Origin: an uncultured Thalassospira sp.
GTDB taxonomy: Bacteria; Pseudomonadota; Alphaproteobacteria; Rhodospirillales_A; Thalassospiraceae
Length of the DNA stretch: 10,288 bases
Direction of reading: 5' to 3'
Assembly: GCA_946885765.1 (NCBI GenBank)
Contig: CAMPHD010000088.1
Span: 1 to 10,288 of the forward strand
Each line of letters begins with the position of its first letter. The first letter of the stretch is position 1. Under the pieces are notes generated by a model. The model searched no databases and was not told where the DNA came from. It was given only the letters and a program-made list of their open reading frames with translations. Below are positions 1 through 6,180 of this stretch, one piece after another. Both the position numbers and the translations under genes were made by a program.

Positions 1-258
1 GGAAAATTCAGGGTTATCCGGCGCAGACCAGACACGTAAACCATATTCAATGGTGAAAATGGCGGTGCAGACAATCTCGATAACCAGAAACAGGACGAAA
101 AACCGGTCCGCCAGGCCCTGGACGGTGTCGAGAATGACACAGATGACATTGATCACGATCAGGGATGCGAGCACCAGATGCACCAAAAGCGACAGCCGCG
201 ATTGACGGTCAACGCCATGCAGTAAATTCTGAACCTTTGATCGAAACGTTGTTGTCAT
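1..258 (-). CDS. Ion transporter / voltage-gated channel-like protein, N-terminal 86 residues (partial)
   Basis: The reading frame is open from an ATG at 258 to the left edge, so only 86 residues are visible. They contain two hydrophobic helices, about residues 24-44 and 53-73. The second ends in a motif of the type IFTIEYGLRVWSAP, typical of S2 of prokaryotic voltage-gated potassium-channel-like ion transporters (Pfam Ion_trans); the acidic Glu is characteristic of S2. The charged S4 segment, pore and selectivity filter would lie beyond the edge, so ion choice cannot be read. An in-frame stop at 289-291 leaves ATG 258 as the only ATG start, but no strong Shine-Dalgarno sequence precedes it. 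The gene lies 113 bases downstream of trpF on the same strand. Family placement is from residue pattern; potassium specificity is inference. Confidence 0.75.
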   Translation of the reverse strand, partial: MTTTFRSKVQNLLHGVDRQSRLSLLVHLVLASLIVINVICVILDTVQGLADRFFVLFLVIEIVCTAIFTIEYGLRVWSAPDNPEFS

Positions 259-371
259 GGGCGCCCGCTTGATGAAAGGGCACCCTGATTAACATGGTCC
301 CGATCATCCGATGGTCGCTGCAATCGTTTCAGAAATGGTTAAAGCAGATGCTGATATAGCGCGGCAGATTT

Positions 372-1016
372 TCAGTAACCCTTCGCCGCGCGGATGAAAT
401 CGGCGATCTTGCGCGCGTCTTTGACGCCCTTGGTCTTTTCGACACCAGACGATACATCGACCCACGGGGCACCGGAAATGCGGATCGCATCAGTGACGTT
501 ATCGGGATCAAGTCCACCGGCCAGCATCCAGCTGCTTTTGAAACTGCGCCCGGTCAGAAGAGTCCAGTCGAAACTTACGGCATTGCCACCGGGCAAGTTG
601 CTGTCTTTGGGTGGTTTGGCATCAAAAAGCAGGAAATCGGCGACGCCATCGAAGTTTGCCGTGGCCGCATCAATGTCATCGGATGTGCTGACCGAAATGG
701 CCTTCATGACACGCAGGCCGAACTTTTCCCGAACTTCGGCGACGCGTTCCGGTGTTTCCTTGCCGTGCATCTGGATCATGTCAAGGCGACCGGCTTTGAT
801 CGCGGTTTCAAGGGCTTCGTCGCCAGCTTCAACAAACAGGCCGACTTTCAGGATGCTGTCAGGGACACGCTCAGTCAGAGTGGTGGCACCGTTAAGCGAT
901 ATGTGACGCGGGCTTGGCGGGAAAAAGACATATCCCAAGGCATCAGCACCGGCACTCATGGCGGCCATTGCTGCGTCTTCGCTGTTGATTCCACAGATTT
1001 TGACCATGCAGCTCAT
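372..1016 (-). CDS. trpF: Phosphoribosylanthranilate isomerase
   Basis: This cytoplasmic (beta/alpha)8-barrel enzyme converts N-(5-phosphoribosyl)anthranilate to CdRP in tryptophan synthesis. The 214-residue product is normal for the family. Near the N terminus is MVKICGI, with the catalytic Cys at residue 8. The catalytic Asp lies in LLFDAK (Asp132). The phosphate and ligand loops are visible as LPGGNAVSFDW (141-151), LAGGLDPDNV (165-174) and DVSSGVE (187-193). ATG 1016 is chosen because AGGA precedes it by 7 bases. A TTG at 1040 would add eight atypical residues, and an internal ATG at 1007 remains possible. The gene is divergent from ubiE, and trpB/trpA are not next to it, although many alphaproteobacteria have trpF-trpB-trpA together. 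Confidence 0.95.
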   Translation of the reverse strand: MSCMVKICGINSEDAAMAAMSAGADALGYVFFPPSPRHISLNGATTLTERVPDSILKVGLFVEAGDEALETAIKAGRLDMIQMHGKETPERVAEVREKFGLRVMKAISVSTSDDIDAATANFDGVADFLLFDAKPPKDSNLPGGNAVSFDWTLLTGRSFKSSWMLAGGLDPDNVTDAIRISGAPWVDVSSGVEKTKGVKDARKIADFIRAAKGY

Positions 1017-1023
1017 CGGAGTG

Positions 1024-1027
1024 TCCT
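1024..1027 (-). promoter_or_regulatory. Ribosome binding site of trpF (decides the start)
   Basis: AGGA on the minus strand lies 7 bases before ATG 1016. This spacing favours the MSCMVKICG start over the upstream TTG at 1040 and over the internal ATG at 1007. Confidence 0.6.
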
Positions 1028-1098
1028 GTCTTGTAGCCAATTCAAACTTCCGTCCAAGTCATTTGCTCCTAGCAGAAAGTGATCCCGACCAACAGGAT

Positions 1099-1114
1099 AT
1101 TTGCAAATTTGCAT
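1099..1114. promoter_or_regulatory. Overlapping palindromes in the trpF/ubiE divergent region (possible operator)
   Basis: The stretch ATTTGCAAATTTGCAT contains two overlapping perfect palindromes: ATTTGCAAAT (1099-1108) and TGCAAATTTGCA (1102-1113). It lies between the start codons of trpF (1016) and ubiE (1161), where promoters for both genes are expected. Symmetry of this kind is common in repressor sites. No regulator is identifiable from the sequence, and AT-rich sequence can form short palindromes by chance. Confidence 0.3.
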
Positions 1115-1160
1115 GGCTTTCCACTGGCGAGATGGCGGTTGCTGCGCTATTTTCCCGGCC

Positions 1161-1934
1161 ATGAGCAAGAACACAGACCCAGCCGGGGGCGAAAACGGCG
1201 AACAGACAACCCATTTTGGTTTCCGGGACGTCCCCGAAAGCCAGAAGGCATCCATGGTGCGCGAGGTTTTCGACACTGTCGCGTCCAAATATGACTTGAT
1301 GAACGATCTGATGAGCGGCGGTGTACACCGTTTGTGGAAAGATACTTTCATCAACGAGCTGAAGCCGCGTCCGGGTATGAAGCTGCTTGACGTTGCAGGT
1401 GGTACGGGGGACATCGCGTTTCGTTTCCTGAAAAATGGTGGTGGCTCTGTCACGGTATGCGACATCAATTATGAAATGCTGCATGTTGGACGGGATCGCG
1501 CGGTTGATCACGGGTTGCTGAAAAACATCAACTGGACCGTTGGCGATGCGCAGAAATTGCCGCTGCCCGATCATTCGGTTGATGCCTATACCATTGCCTT
1601 TGGTATCCGGAACGTGACGCGGATTACCGAAGCTCTTTCCGAAGCCTATCGTGTGCTGCGACCGGGTGGAAAGTTCCAGTGTCTTGAATTTTCCAAGGTG
1701 GTGGTGCCGGGGTTTGATAAACTTTACGACACATACTCGTTCAAGCTTTTGCCGGAAATCGGCCGGTTTATCGCTGGAAACCGTGAAGCATATCAGTATC
1801 TGGCCGAAAGCATTCGTCAGTTCCCCGATCAGGAAGTTTTTGCATCCATGATCCGTGATACCGGGTTCGAGCGGGTAAAATATCGCAATCTTTCGGGTGG
1901 TATTGCCGCCATTCATTCCGGTTGGCGGGTATAG
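1161..1934 (+). CDS. ubiE: Demethylmenaquinone / 2-polyprenyl-6-methoxy-1,4-benzoquinol C-methyltransferase
   Basis: UbiE is a SAM-dependent cytoplasmic class I methyltransferase. It adds the ring C-methyl group in ubiquinone synthesis and, in organisms that make menaquinone, its final methyl group. From ATG 1161 the product is 257 residues, close to the E. coli enzyme (251). The family signature [16 protein letters not shown] lies at 44-59. The SAM-binding motif [10 protein letters not shown] is at 75-84, and [15 protein letters not shown] at 164-178. Upstream in-frame TTG 1101 and ATG 1113 would add a Cys/Trp-rich, non-conserved tail, so 1161 is preferred although its ribosome binding site is weak. 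The TAG stop overlaps the Shine-Dalgarno sequence of ubiB, 11 bases before its ATG, implying an operon and probably coupled translation. Confidence 0.95.
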   Translation: MSKNTDPAGGENGEQTTHFGFRDVPESQKASMVREVFDTVASKYDLMNDLMSGGVHRLWKDTFINELKPRPGMKLLDVAGGTGDIAFRFLKNGGGSVTVCDINYEMLHVGRDRAVDHGLLKNINWTVGDAQKLPLPDHSVDAYTIAFGIRNVTRITEALSEAYRVLRPGGKFQCLEFSKVVVPGFDKLYDTYSFKLLPEIGRFIAGNREAYQYLAESIRQFPDQEVFASMIRDTGFERVKYRNLSGGIAAIHSGWRV

Positions 1935-1945
1935 GTGGCGACTGA

Positions 1946-3505
1946 ATGATACGGTTCGTTCGCAACAGCTTTCGCCTGCTTGGAATGGCTAGGACTTTGG
2001 CGCGTCATGATGCGCTGTTTCCACTTGCCCTTGTACCGGGTGGAAAGGTTCTGGCGTTTTTTGCCCGACTGACAGCACCGTTTTCGAAACGATCGGATTT
2101 GCGGCCGGGGCGCCGGTTGGCCCGTGCGCTTGAAGAATTGGGGCCTGCATTCATCAAGCTTGGCCAGACACTGGCCACGCGTGCCGATCTGATCGGGGAT
2201 GATGTTGCGGCTGATTTATCAAGCCTGCAGGATAGATTGCCGCCATTTTCGGCCAAGCTTGCCAAGCGGATCATTACCGAACAGCTTGACGGACCGTTTG
2301 AAACCCTGTTTTCCGAATTTGATGATACGCCTGTTGCGGCGGCATCCATCGCACAGGTGCATTTCGCCACCACATCCGATGGCCGCGAAGTTGCGGTCAA
2401 GGTCCTGCGCCCGGATATCAATGTGCGATTCGCCCGTGATCTGGATCTGTTTTACTGGGTATCGGAAATTGTCGAACTGACGCAACCGCGCCTGCGCCGT
2501 CTCAAACCGGTTGAAACCATCAAGACGCTGGAAGACAGCGTGCATCTTGAAATGGATTTGCGGTTTGAAGCATCGGCAGCGTCCGAATTCCGCGATAATT
2601 TCGCGGCTGATCCGACGTATTATGTACCGCAGATCGACTGGGAACGGACGGCCGAGCATGTCATGACCATGGAACGGGTCAAGGGCGTGCGTATCGATAA
2701 TGTCGAGGCGCTTGACCGGATGGGGGTTGATCGGTCGGCCCTTTTGGCCAAGGCAGCAGGCGCATTTTTCCAGCAGGTTTTCCGCGACGGTTTCTTCCAT
2801 GCCGACATGCATCCGGGCAACCTGTTTGTCGATGAAACCGGCAAGGTCAGCATCGTTGATTTCGGGATCATGGGGCGTGTTGATCGTCAGACGCGGCTTT
2901 ATCTGGCGGAGATGCTTCTGGGGTTCCTGACCCGCGATTATCGCCGTGTCGCCGAGGTTCATTTCGAAGCAGGATATGTGCCGCGCAACCAGTCGCTTGA
3001 AAATTTCCAGCAGGCATGCCGGTCCATTGGGGAGCCGATCCTTGGCAAGGAACTGGCGGATATTTCTGTCGGGCGTTTGTTGGGGCAGCTTTTCCAGATT
3101 ACCGAAACCTTCGGGATGGAAACACAGCCACAGCTTCTGATGCTTCAGAAAACCATGATCGTTGCCGAGGGGCTTTCGCGTATTTTAAGCCCGAACGAGA
3201 ATATGTGGGAATTGTCGCGTCCGCTGATCGAGGAATGGATGCGCGAAAATCTCGGCCCGGAAGCCAAGATCGCCGAGGCAACCCGACAGGCCGGAACAAT
3301 GTTGCGCCGGTTGCCCCGTGTTCTTGAGGCCGCCGAACAGGCATCGGCAGTCTTCACTGATCAGGGGCTGCGCCTGCATCCCGATACGGTTGCCGCGATG
3401 CGGGGCCGGTCAAACGGGCAGCGCAGTTCTGGCGGGATTTCCAAGCAATCCATCCTTCTTTGGGTCGCGATTGCGGCACTTGCCGTTGCCTTGTTCGTGA
3501 AATAG
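1946..3505 (+). CDS. ubiB: UbiB/ABC1/ADCK-family atypical kinase-like ubiquinone biosynthesis protein
   Basis: UbiB is needed for ubiquinone synthesis in proteobacteria. The family has an atypical protein-kinase-like fold with ATPase activity and is thought to help handle hydrophobic precursors at the membrane. The 519-residue product shows the family marks in order: KxGQ (KLGQ, 71-74), the Ala-rich nucleotide loop AAASIAQVH (131-139), a VAVK lysine (Lys152), ExD (Glu202-Asp204), HADMHPGN (285-292) and DFG (305-307). A C-terminal hydrophobic helix, about residues 502-518, fits membrane anchoring, as does the basic amphipathic N terminus. AGGTGG lies 7 bases before ATG 1946 and overlaps the ubiE stop. 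The downstream acetyltransferase begins 8 bases after the TAG stop, so the three genes are probably co-transcribed. Confidence 0.95.
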   Translation: MIRFVRNSFRLLGMARTLARHDALFPLALVPGGKVLAFFARLTAPFSKRSDLRPGRRLARALEELGPAFIKLGQTLATRADLIGDDVAADLSSLQDRLPPFSAKLAKRIITEQLDGPFETLFSEFDDTPVAAASIAQVHFATTSDGREVAVKVLRPDINVRFARDLDLFYWVSEIVELTQPRLRRLKPVETIKTLEDSVHLEMDLRFEASAASEFRDNFAADPTYYVPQIDWERTAEHVMTMERVKGVRIDNVEALDRMGVDRSALLAKAAGAFFQQVFRDGFFHADMHPGNLFVDETGKVSIVDFGIMGRVDRQTRLYLAEMLLGFLTRDYRRVAEVHFEAGYVPRNQSLENFQQACRSIGEPILGKELADISVGRLLGQLFQITETFGMETQPQLLMLQKTMIVAEGLSRILSPNENMWELSRPLIEEWMRENLGPEAKIAEATRQAGTMLRRLPRVLEAAEQASAVFTDQGLRLHPDTVAAMRGRSNGQRSSGGISKQSILLWVAIAALAVALFVK

Positions 3506-3513
3506 AGATCGGT

Positions 3514-3942
3514 ATGAGCGAGATTGAAATCAGTTGTGACCGTGGCCGACTTGATCTTGCCTATTGCTATGATTTCATTGCCAATTCCTATTGGTCACGA
3601 GGCAGGTCGCGCGGCGAGTTTGATCGTTCTGTTGAAATGTCGGTACCGGTTGGTGCCTATTGTGACGGGCGGCAGGTTGGCTTCGCCCGTGTCGTGACTG
3701 ATTTCATTGCGGTTGCCTATATTGCCGATGTGTTTGTCGATCCGGCTTATCGTCGCCGTGGTATTGCGTCCATGATGCTTGATGCCCTGCATGCTCATTC
3801 CGATATTGCGCGGGTCAAACGGTGGATGCTGGCGACGCATGACATGCAGCCGGTTTATCGCCAGCATGGATATGAGGACCTGAATGAAACGGTCATGATG
3901 CGGCTTGATGCGGCTGCGGATGATCGCAGTCCCGCACGTTAA
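3514..3942 (+). CDS. GNAT-family N-acetyltransferase
   Basis: This 142-residue protein fits a single GNAT domain. Motif A is clear: a beta strand and loop AYIADVFVDPAYRRRGIA, where RRRGIA (80-85) matches the acetyl-CoA pyrophosphate-binding R/Q-x-x-G-x-G/A pattern. It is followed by the helix SMMLDAL. Motif B is suggested by MLATHDMQPVYRQHGYED (105-122), with the usual YxxxGY-like end. The substrate cannot be read from the sequence; small-molecule amines and protein N termini are both possible. ATG 3514 lies 8 bases after the ubiB stop with only a weak purine-rich site (GAGA). Translation may therefore depend partly on ubiB. A TTG at 3460 inside ubiB is rejected as the start. The strong terminator 18 bases downstream closes the operon. 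Confidence 0.85.
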   Translation: MSEIEISCDRGRLDLAYCYDFIANSYWSRGRSRGEFDRSVEMSVPVGAYCDGRQVGFARVVTDFIAVAYIADVFVDPAYRRRGIASMMLDALHAHSDIARVKRWMLATHDMQPVYRQHGYEDLNETVMMRLDAAADDRSPAR

Positions 3943-3960
3943 GCCGAAGAATCAGATATG

Positions 3961-3995
3961 AAAAACGCCGTCACGGGAAACCGGACGGCGTTTTT
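3961..3995. terminator. Bidirectional rho-independent terminator
   Basis: A perfect 12-base-pair stem pairs 3961-3972 (AAAAACGCCGTC) with 3984-3995 (GACGGCGTTTTT). Inside it a further CGG/CCG pairing closes a GAAA loop at 3977-3980. Because the stem begins with A5 and ends with T5, it ends in a U-run in both directions. It sits 18 bases beyond the acetyltransferase stop and 18 bases beyond the stop of the convergent chemoreceptor gene, so it should serve both. Confidence 0.92.
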
Positions 3996-4013
3996 CTTTG
4001 GGCGGAATTGAGA

Positions 4014-5672
4014 TCAGCTTGCGCGAACTTCGTCTAGGAAGTTACCAACCTCGCTACGCAAGGTGCCTGATTGTGCACCGAGTTTTTCGGACGCATCAAG
4101 CACCTGCCGGGCAGCATCGCCGGTCTGGCGGGCTGCGGACTGCATTTCGTGGATGTGGCTGGTGACTTCCTGCGTACTCTGCACCGCCTGTTGGACGGAG
4201 TTCGAGATTTCGGATGTTGCCTGCCCCTGTTCCTGCACCGCAGCAGCCACTTCGGAGGCGATTTCATTCAGATTGGCAATGATGCCGGTAATCCCGTCAA
4301 TCGCACCGACAGCTTCCTGTGTCGATCCCTGAATACCGGAAATCTGGGCTGAAATATCCTCCGTTGCACGTGCGGTCTGATTGGCAAGATTTTTGACCTC
4401 ATTGGCAACTACGGCGAAGCCTTTGCCCGCATCACCGGCGCGTGCTGCCTCGATCGTGGCGTTCAGGGCCAGAAGGTTGGTCTGTTCGGCGATGGCCTGA
4501 ATGATCTGGACCACTTCACCGACTTTCTGTGCCGAAACATCAAGCCCCTGAACCATTTCGTTGACCCGGTTGGCCTCGGTGCTGGCATTGGCGGTGATGT
4601 TCGATGTGTCATTAACGCGCGCACTGATATCGCGGATCGAAACAGAAAGCTGTTCGGCGGCACTGGCAACCGTTTCAACGCTGTGATTGGCCTGCTCGAC
4701 CGCGGCAACAACCGCCTGCGATCCGGCTTCGTTCTGATGAACGGCGGCAACCATGGTCTGAGCAACCTGCTGCATTTCGCTCGAAGCGCCCGAAACACCG
4801 TCAACCACACCCATGACGGTTTGCTCGAATCGTCCGGCAAGGCCGTTCATGGCTTCGCGACGTTTGGTGTCAGCGCGCTCGCGCTCCTGCTCGCGCTCGC
4901 GATCAAGCTGTGAAACGCGATTGGCATTTTCCTTGAAAACCTCGACCGAGGCCGCCATCTGGCCGATTTCATCGGTACGATGAACGCCCGGAATGTGAAT
5001 ATCGCGATTGCCCTCGGCGAGTGCGGCCATTGCACCGTTGATTTTCACAAGCGGGGTGATGATCTGATTGCGCAGAACAAACCAGGTGCTGCCAAGCAAA
5101 ACCGCCAGAATGGCCGTTGCAAGGGCCAACTGGATCATGACGGCCTGTTTGACCTCCGCATTGACGCGCTCCAGGCTCCAAGCTGTCAGCAGCATACCGC
5201 GATACTGGTCTTCGTCACGACGCTTGGAATATTTCGTAATTGGTGCAGCGACAATAACGGCATTGCCCGAGATGAAGCTGACGACTTCCTTGTTTTCAAG
5301 CCGTTCCTTGTAAGGTTCAGCAAGGGCAGCCAGATCGTGTTCGGGAAGGTTTTCGGATTGATAGGTCGCAATGGGTTCGCCGTCCGGATTGGCAGCCACC
5401 AGCGATGCCAGCTGTGATCCTTCCTTGTCGGTGATTTTGCGGAATTCTTTTTCGACCGAGTTTCCGTCCATGGCAATAAAGCCCGGTTGCACGGCTGTTG
5501 ACAGCATTTCGGTTTTCTCGACCGACTCATTATACATGATTTCGATCATCGCATTGCGTTGCGAAACCGTCTGGATCGTCATCATTGCGCCGAAGCCGAC
5601 AATCAGCAATGCAACCACGACCAGAATGACTTTGCGTCCGACAGAACCGCCGGATCGTTTGGTTTCGGCCAT
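4014..5672 (-). CDS. Methyl-accepting chemotaxis protein
   Basis: This 552-residue transmembrane chemoreceptor would control CheA through CheW. In order it has a short basic cytoplasmic N terminus, TM1 at about 15-33, a periplasmic sensor region of about 140 residues (35-176), TM2 at about 178-200, a HAMP domain at about 201-254 (ITPLVKI to [13 protein letters not shown]), and a long coiled-coil signalling domain. The highly conserved hairpin tip is at about 393-428, including [19 protein letters not shown] and [13 protein letters not shown]. Gln/Glu-rich helices on both sides would carry methylation sites. No C-terminal NWETF-like CheR tether is present; the protein ends [13 protein letters not shown] lies 8 bases before ATG 5672. 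The sensor region looks like a PAS/Cache-type fold, but its ligand is unknown. The gene stands alone, convergent with the ubi operon and divergent from the TPR gene. Confidence 0.96.
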   Translation of the reverse strand: MAETKRSGGSVGRKVILVVVALLIVGFGAMMTIQTVSQRNAMIEIMYNESVEKTEMLSTAVQPGFIAMDGNSVEKEFRKITDKEGSQLASLVAANPDGEPIATYQSENLPEHDLAALAEPYKERLENKEVVSFISGNAVIVAAPITKYSKRRDEDQYRGMLLTAWSLERVNAEVKQAVMIQLALATAILAVLLGSTWFVLRNQIITPLVKINGAMAALAEGNRDIHIPGVHRTDEIGQMAASVEVFKENANRVSQLDREREQERERADTKRREAMNGLAGRFEQTVMGVVDGVSGASSEMQQVAQTMVAAVHQNEAGSQAVVAAVEQANHSVETVASAAEQLSVSIRDISARVNDTSNITANASTEANRVNEMVQGLDVSAQKVGEVVQIIQAIAEQTNLLALNATIEAARAGDAGKGFAVVANEVKNLANQTARATEDISAQISGIQGSTQEAVGAIDGITGIIANLNEIASEVAAAVQEQGQATSEISNSVQQAVQSTQEVTSHIHEMQSAARQTGDAARQVLDASEKLGAQSGTLRSEVGNFLDEVRAS

Positions 5673-5901
5673 TTCAAGGTCTCCCGTCCTTTGAAGCCTG
5701 AAGATATTTGTTCCCTCGATATCTGTTCATTTGACCGCGATCCTTTCAGTTCGTCGCGGCTTGGCAAAACAGGGTAGTAACGTCTTTCCGGTGTCCCGAA
5801 TTGTGATTTCGGAAATCTGCCGAGCTGACGGTCGTTTATTTTTGTGTGACTTCCCGGCAGCAGCATGCCGCAAGGATTGGACAGCGTTTGCGTCGCTTTC
5901 C

Positions 5902-5917
5902 TTCTGTTCCAACAGAA
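5902..5917. promoter_or_regulatory. Inverted repeat TTCTGTT-CC-AACAGAA (possible operator)
   Basis: Two perfect 7-base half sites are separated by two bases, in the divergent region between the chemoreceptor and TPR genes. The two-base centre makes a regulator-binding site more likely than an RNA hairpin. It is not the alphaproteobacterial LexA pattern (GTTC-N7-GTTC). The binding protein is unknown. Confidence 0.4.
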
Positions 5918-5971
5918 AAGCTACTGCAAAGCGCAACATTCCCGAAATAATTAAAATCTGCTTGTTTGAAA

Positions 5972-5999
5972 TTGCTTGAAAAGCACAAATTGCGATAAA
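5972..5999 (+). promoter_or_regulatory. Possible sigma-70-type promoter of the TPR gene
   Basis: TTGCTT (5972-5977) and GATAAA (5994-5999) are separated by 16 bases in an AT-rich stretch. If real, transcription would start near 6006 and leave a leader of about 175 bases before ATG 6181. Both hexamers deviate from consensus, and other TTGAAA boxes nearby have poor partners, so this is tentative. Confidence 0.25.
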
Positions 6000-6058
6000 A
6001 ACATCCAGCTTCATTCAGGTTTTTAGCAAATAATGCTGTGTGTGGATCGGGTGTTTCT

Positions 6059-6074
6059 GGCGATGCGAATCGCC
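6059..6074 (+). promoter_or_regulatory. Leader hairpin with GCGA tetraloop
   Basis: GGCGAT (6059-6064) and ATCGCC (6069-6074) form a perfect 6-base-pair stem closed by a GNRA-type GCGA loop. It lies about 107 bases before the chosen start of the TPR gene. No T-run follows, so it is not a terminator. A second small stem (CGGG 6164-6167 with CCCG 6176-6179) would hold the GGGG ribosome binding site in its loop. Confidence 0.35.
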
Positions 6075-6180
6075 CTATGATCGCGCCGGGCGGGTTAAGT
6101 GGATAGATATGGTGATGGCGGCTTGTCTTTTCAGGCTGTACCATCGCAATGTCGAAGTTTTTACGGGATGGGGAACCCGA

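Larger units (their letters stand above)
5673..6180. other. 508-base divergent intergenic region without a convincing gene
   Basis: This gap lies between the starts of the chemoreceptor and TPR genes. Open frames on both strands (for example plus 5731-5979 and minus 5727-6014) lack ribosome binding sites, begin with poor starts and resemble no family I know. The region becomes AT-rich at about 5930-6040. It contains an operator-like dyad (5902-5917) and hairpins at 5855-5870, 6059-6074 and 6164-6179. A possible sigma-70 promoter lies near 5972-5999. It should hold the promoters of both flanking genes; I see no clear sigma-54 or sigma-28 site and no recognisable RNA gene. Confidence 0.6.

Noticed and set aside
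1..258. Functional potassium module formed by the channel-like gene and trkH
   Set aside because: The two genes sit at opposite ends, nearly 10 kb apart, with unrelated genes between them, so nothing beyond coincidence links them.
1059..1916. Minus-strand open frame of 285 codons
   Set aside because: It is antisense to ubiE, which has clear family motifs. Its product resembles nothing known to me and it has no convincing start signal.
2219..2962. Minus-strand open frame of 247 codons
   Set aside because: It lies antisense within ubiB, whose kinase-like motifs leave no doubt about the coding strand.
5702..5724. AGATAT/ATATCT inverted repeat upstream of the chemoreceptor
   Set aside because: Six AT-rich bases with an 11-base loop are expected by chance in such sequence.
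5731..5979. Plus-strand open frame of 82 codons in the chemoreceptor/TPR gap
   Set aside because: It starts with TTG without a ribosome binding site, has Cys-rich atypical composition and no family resemblance.
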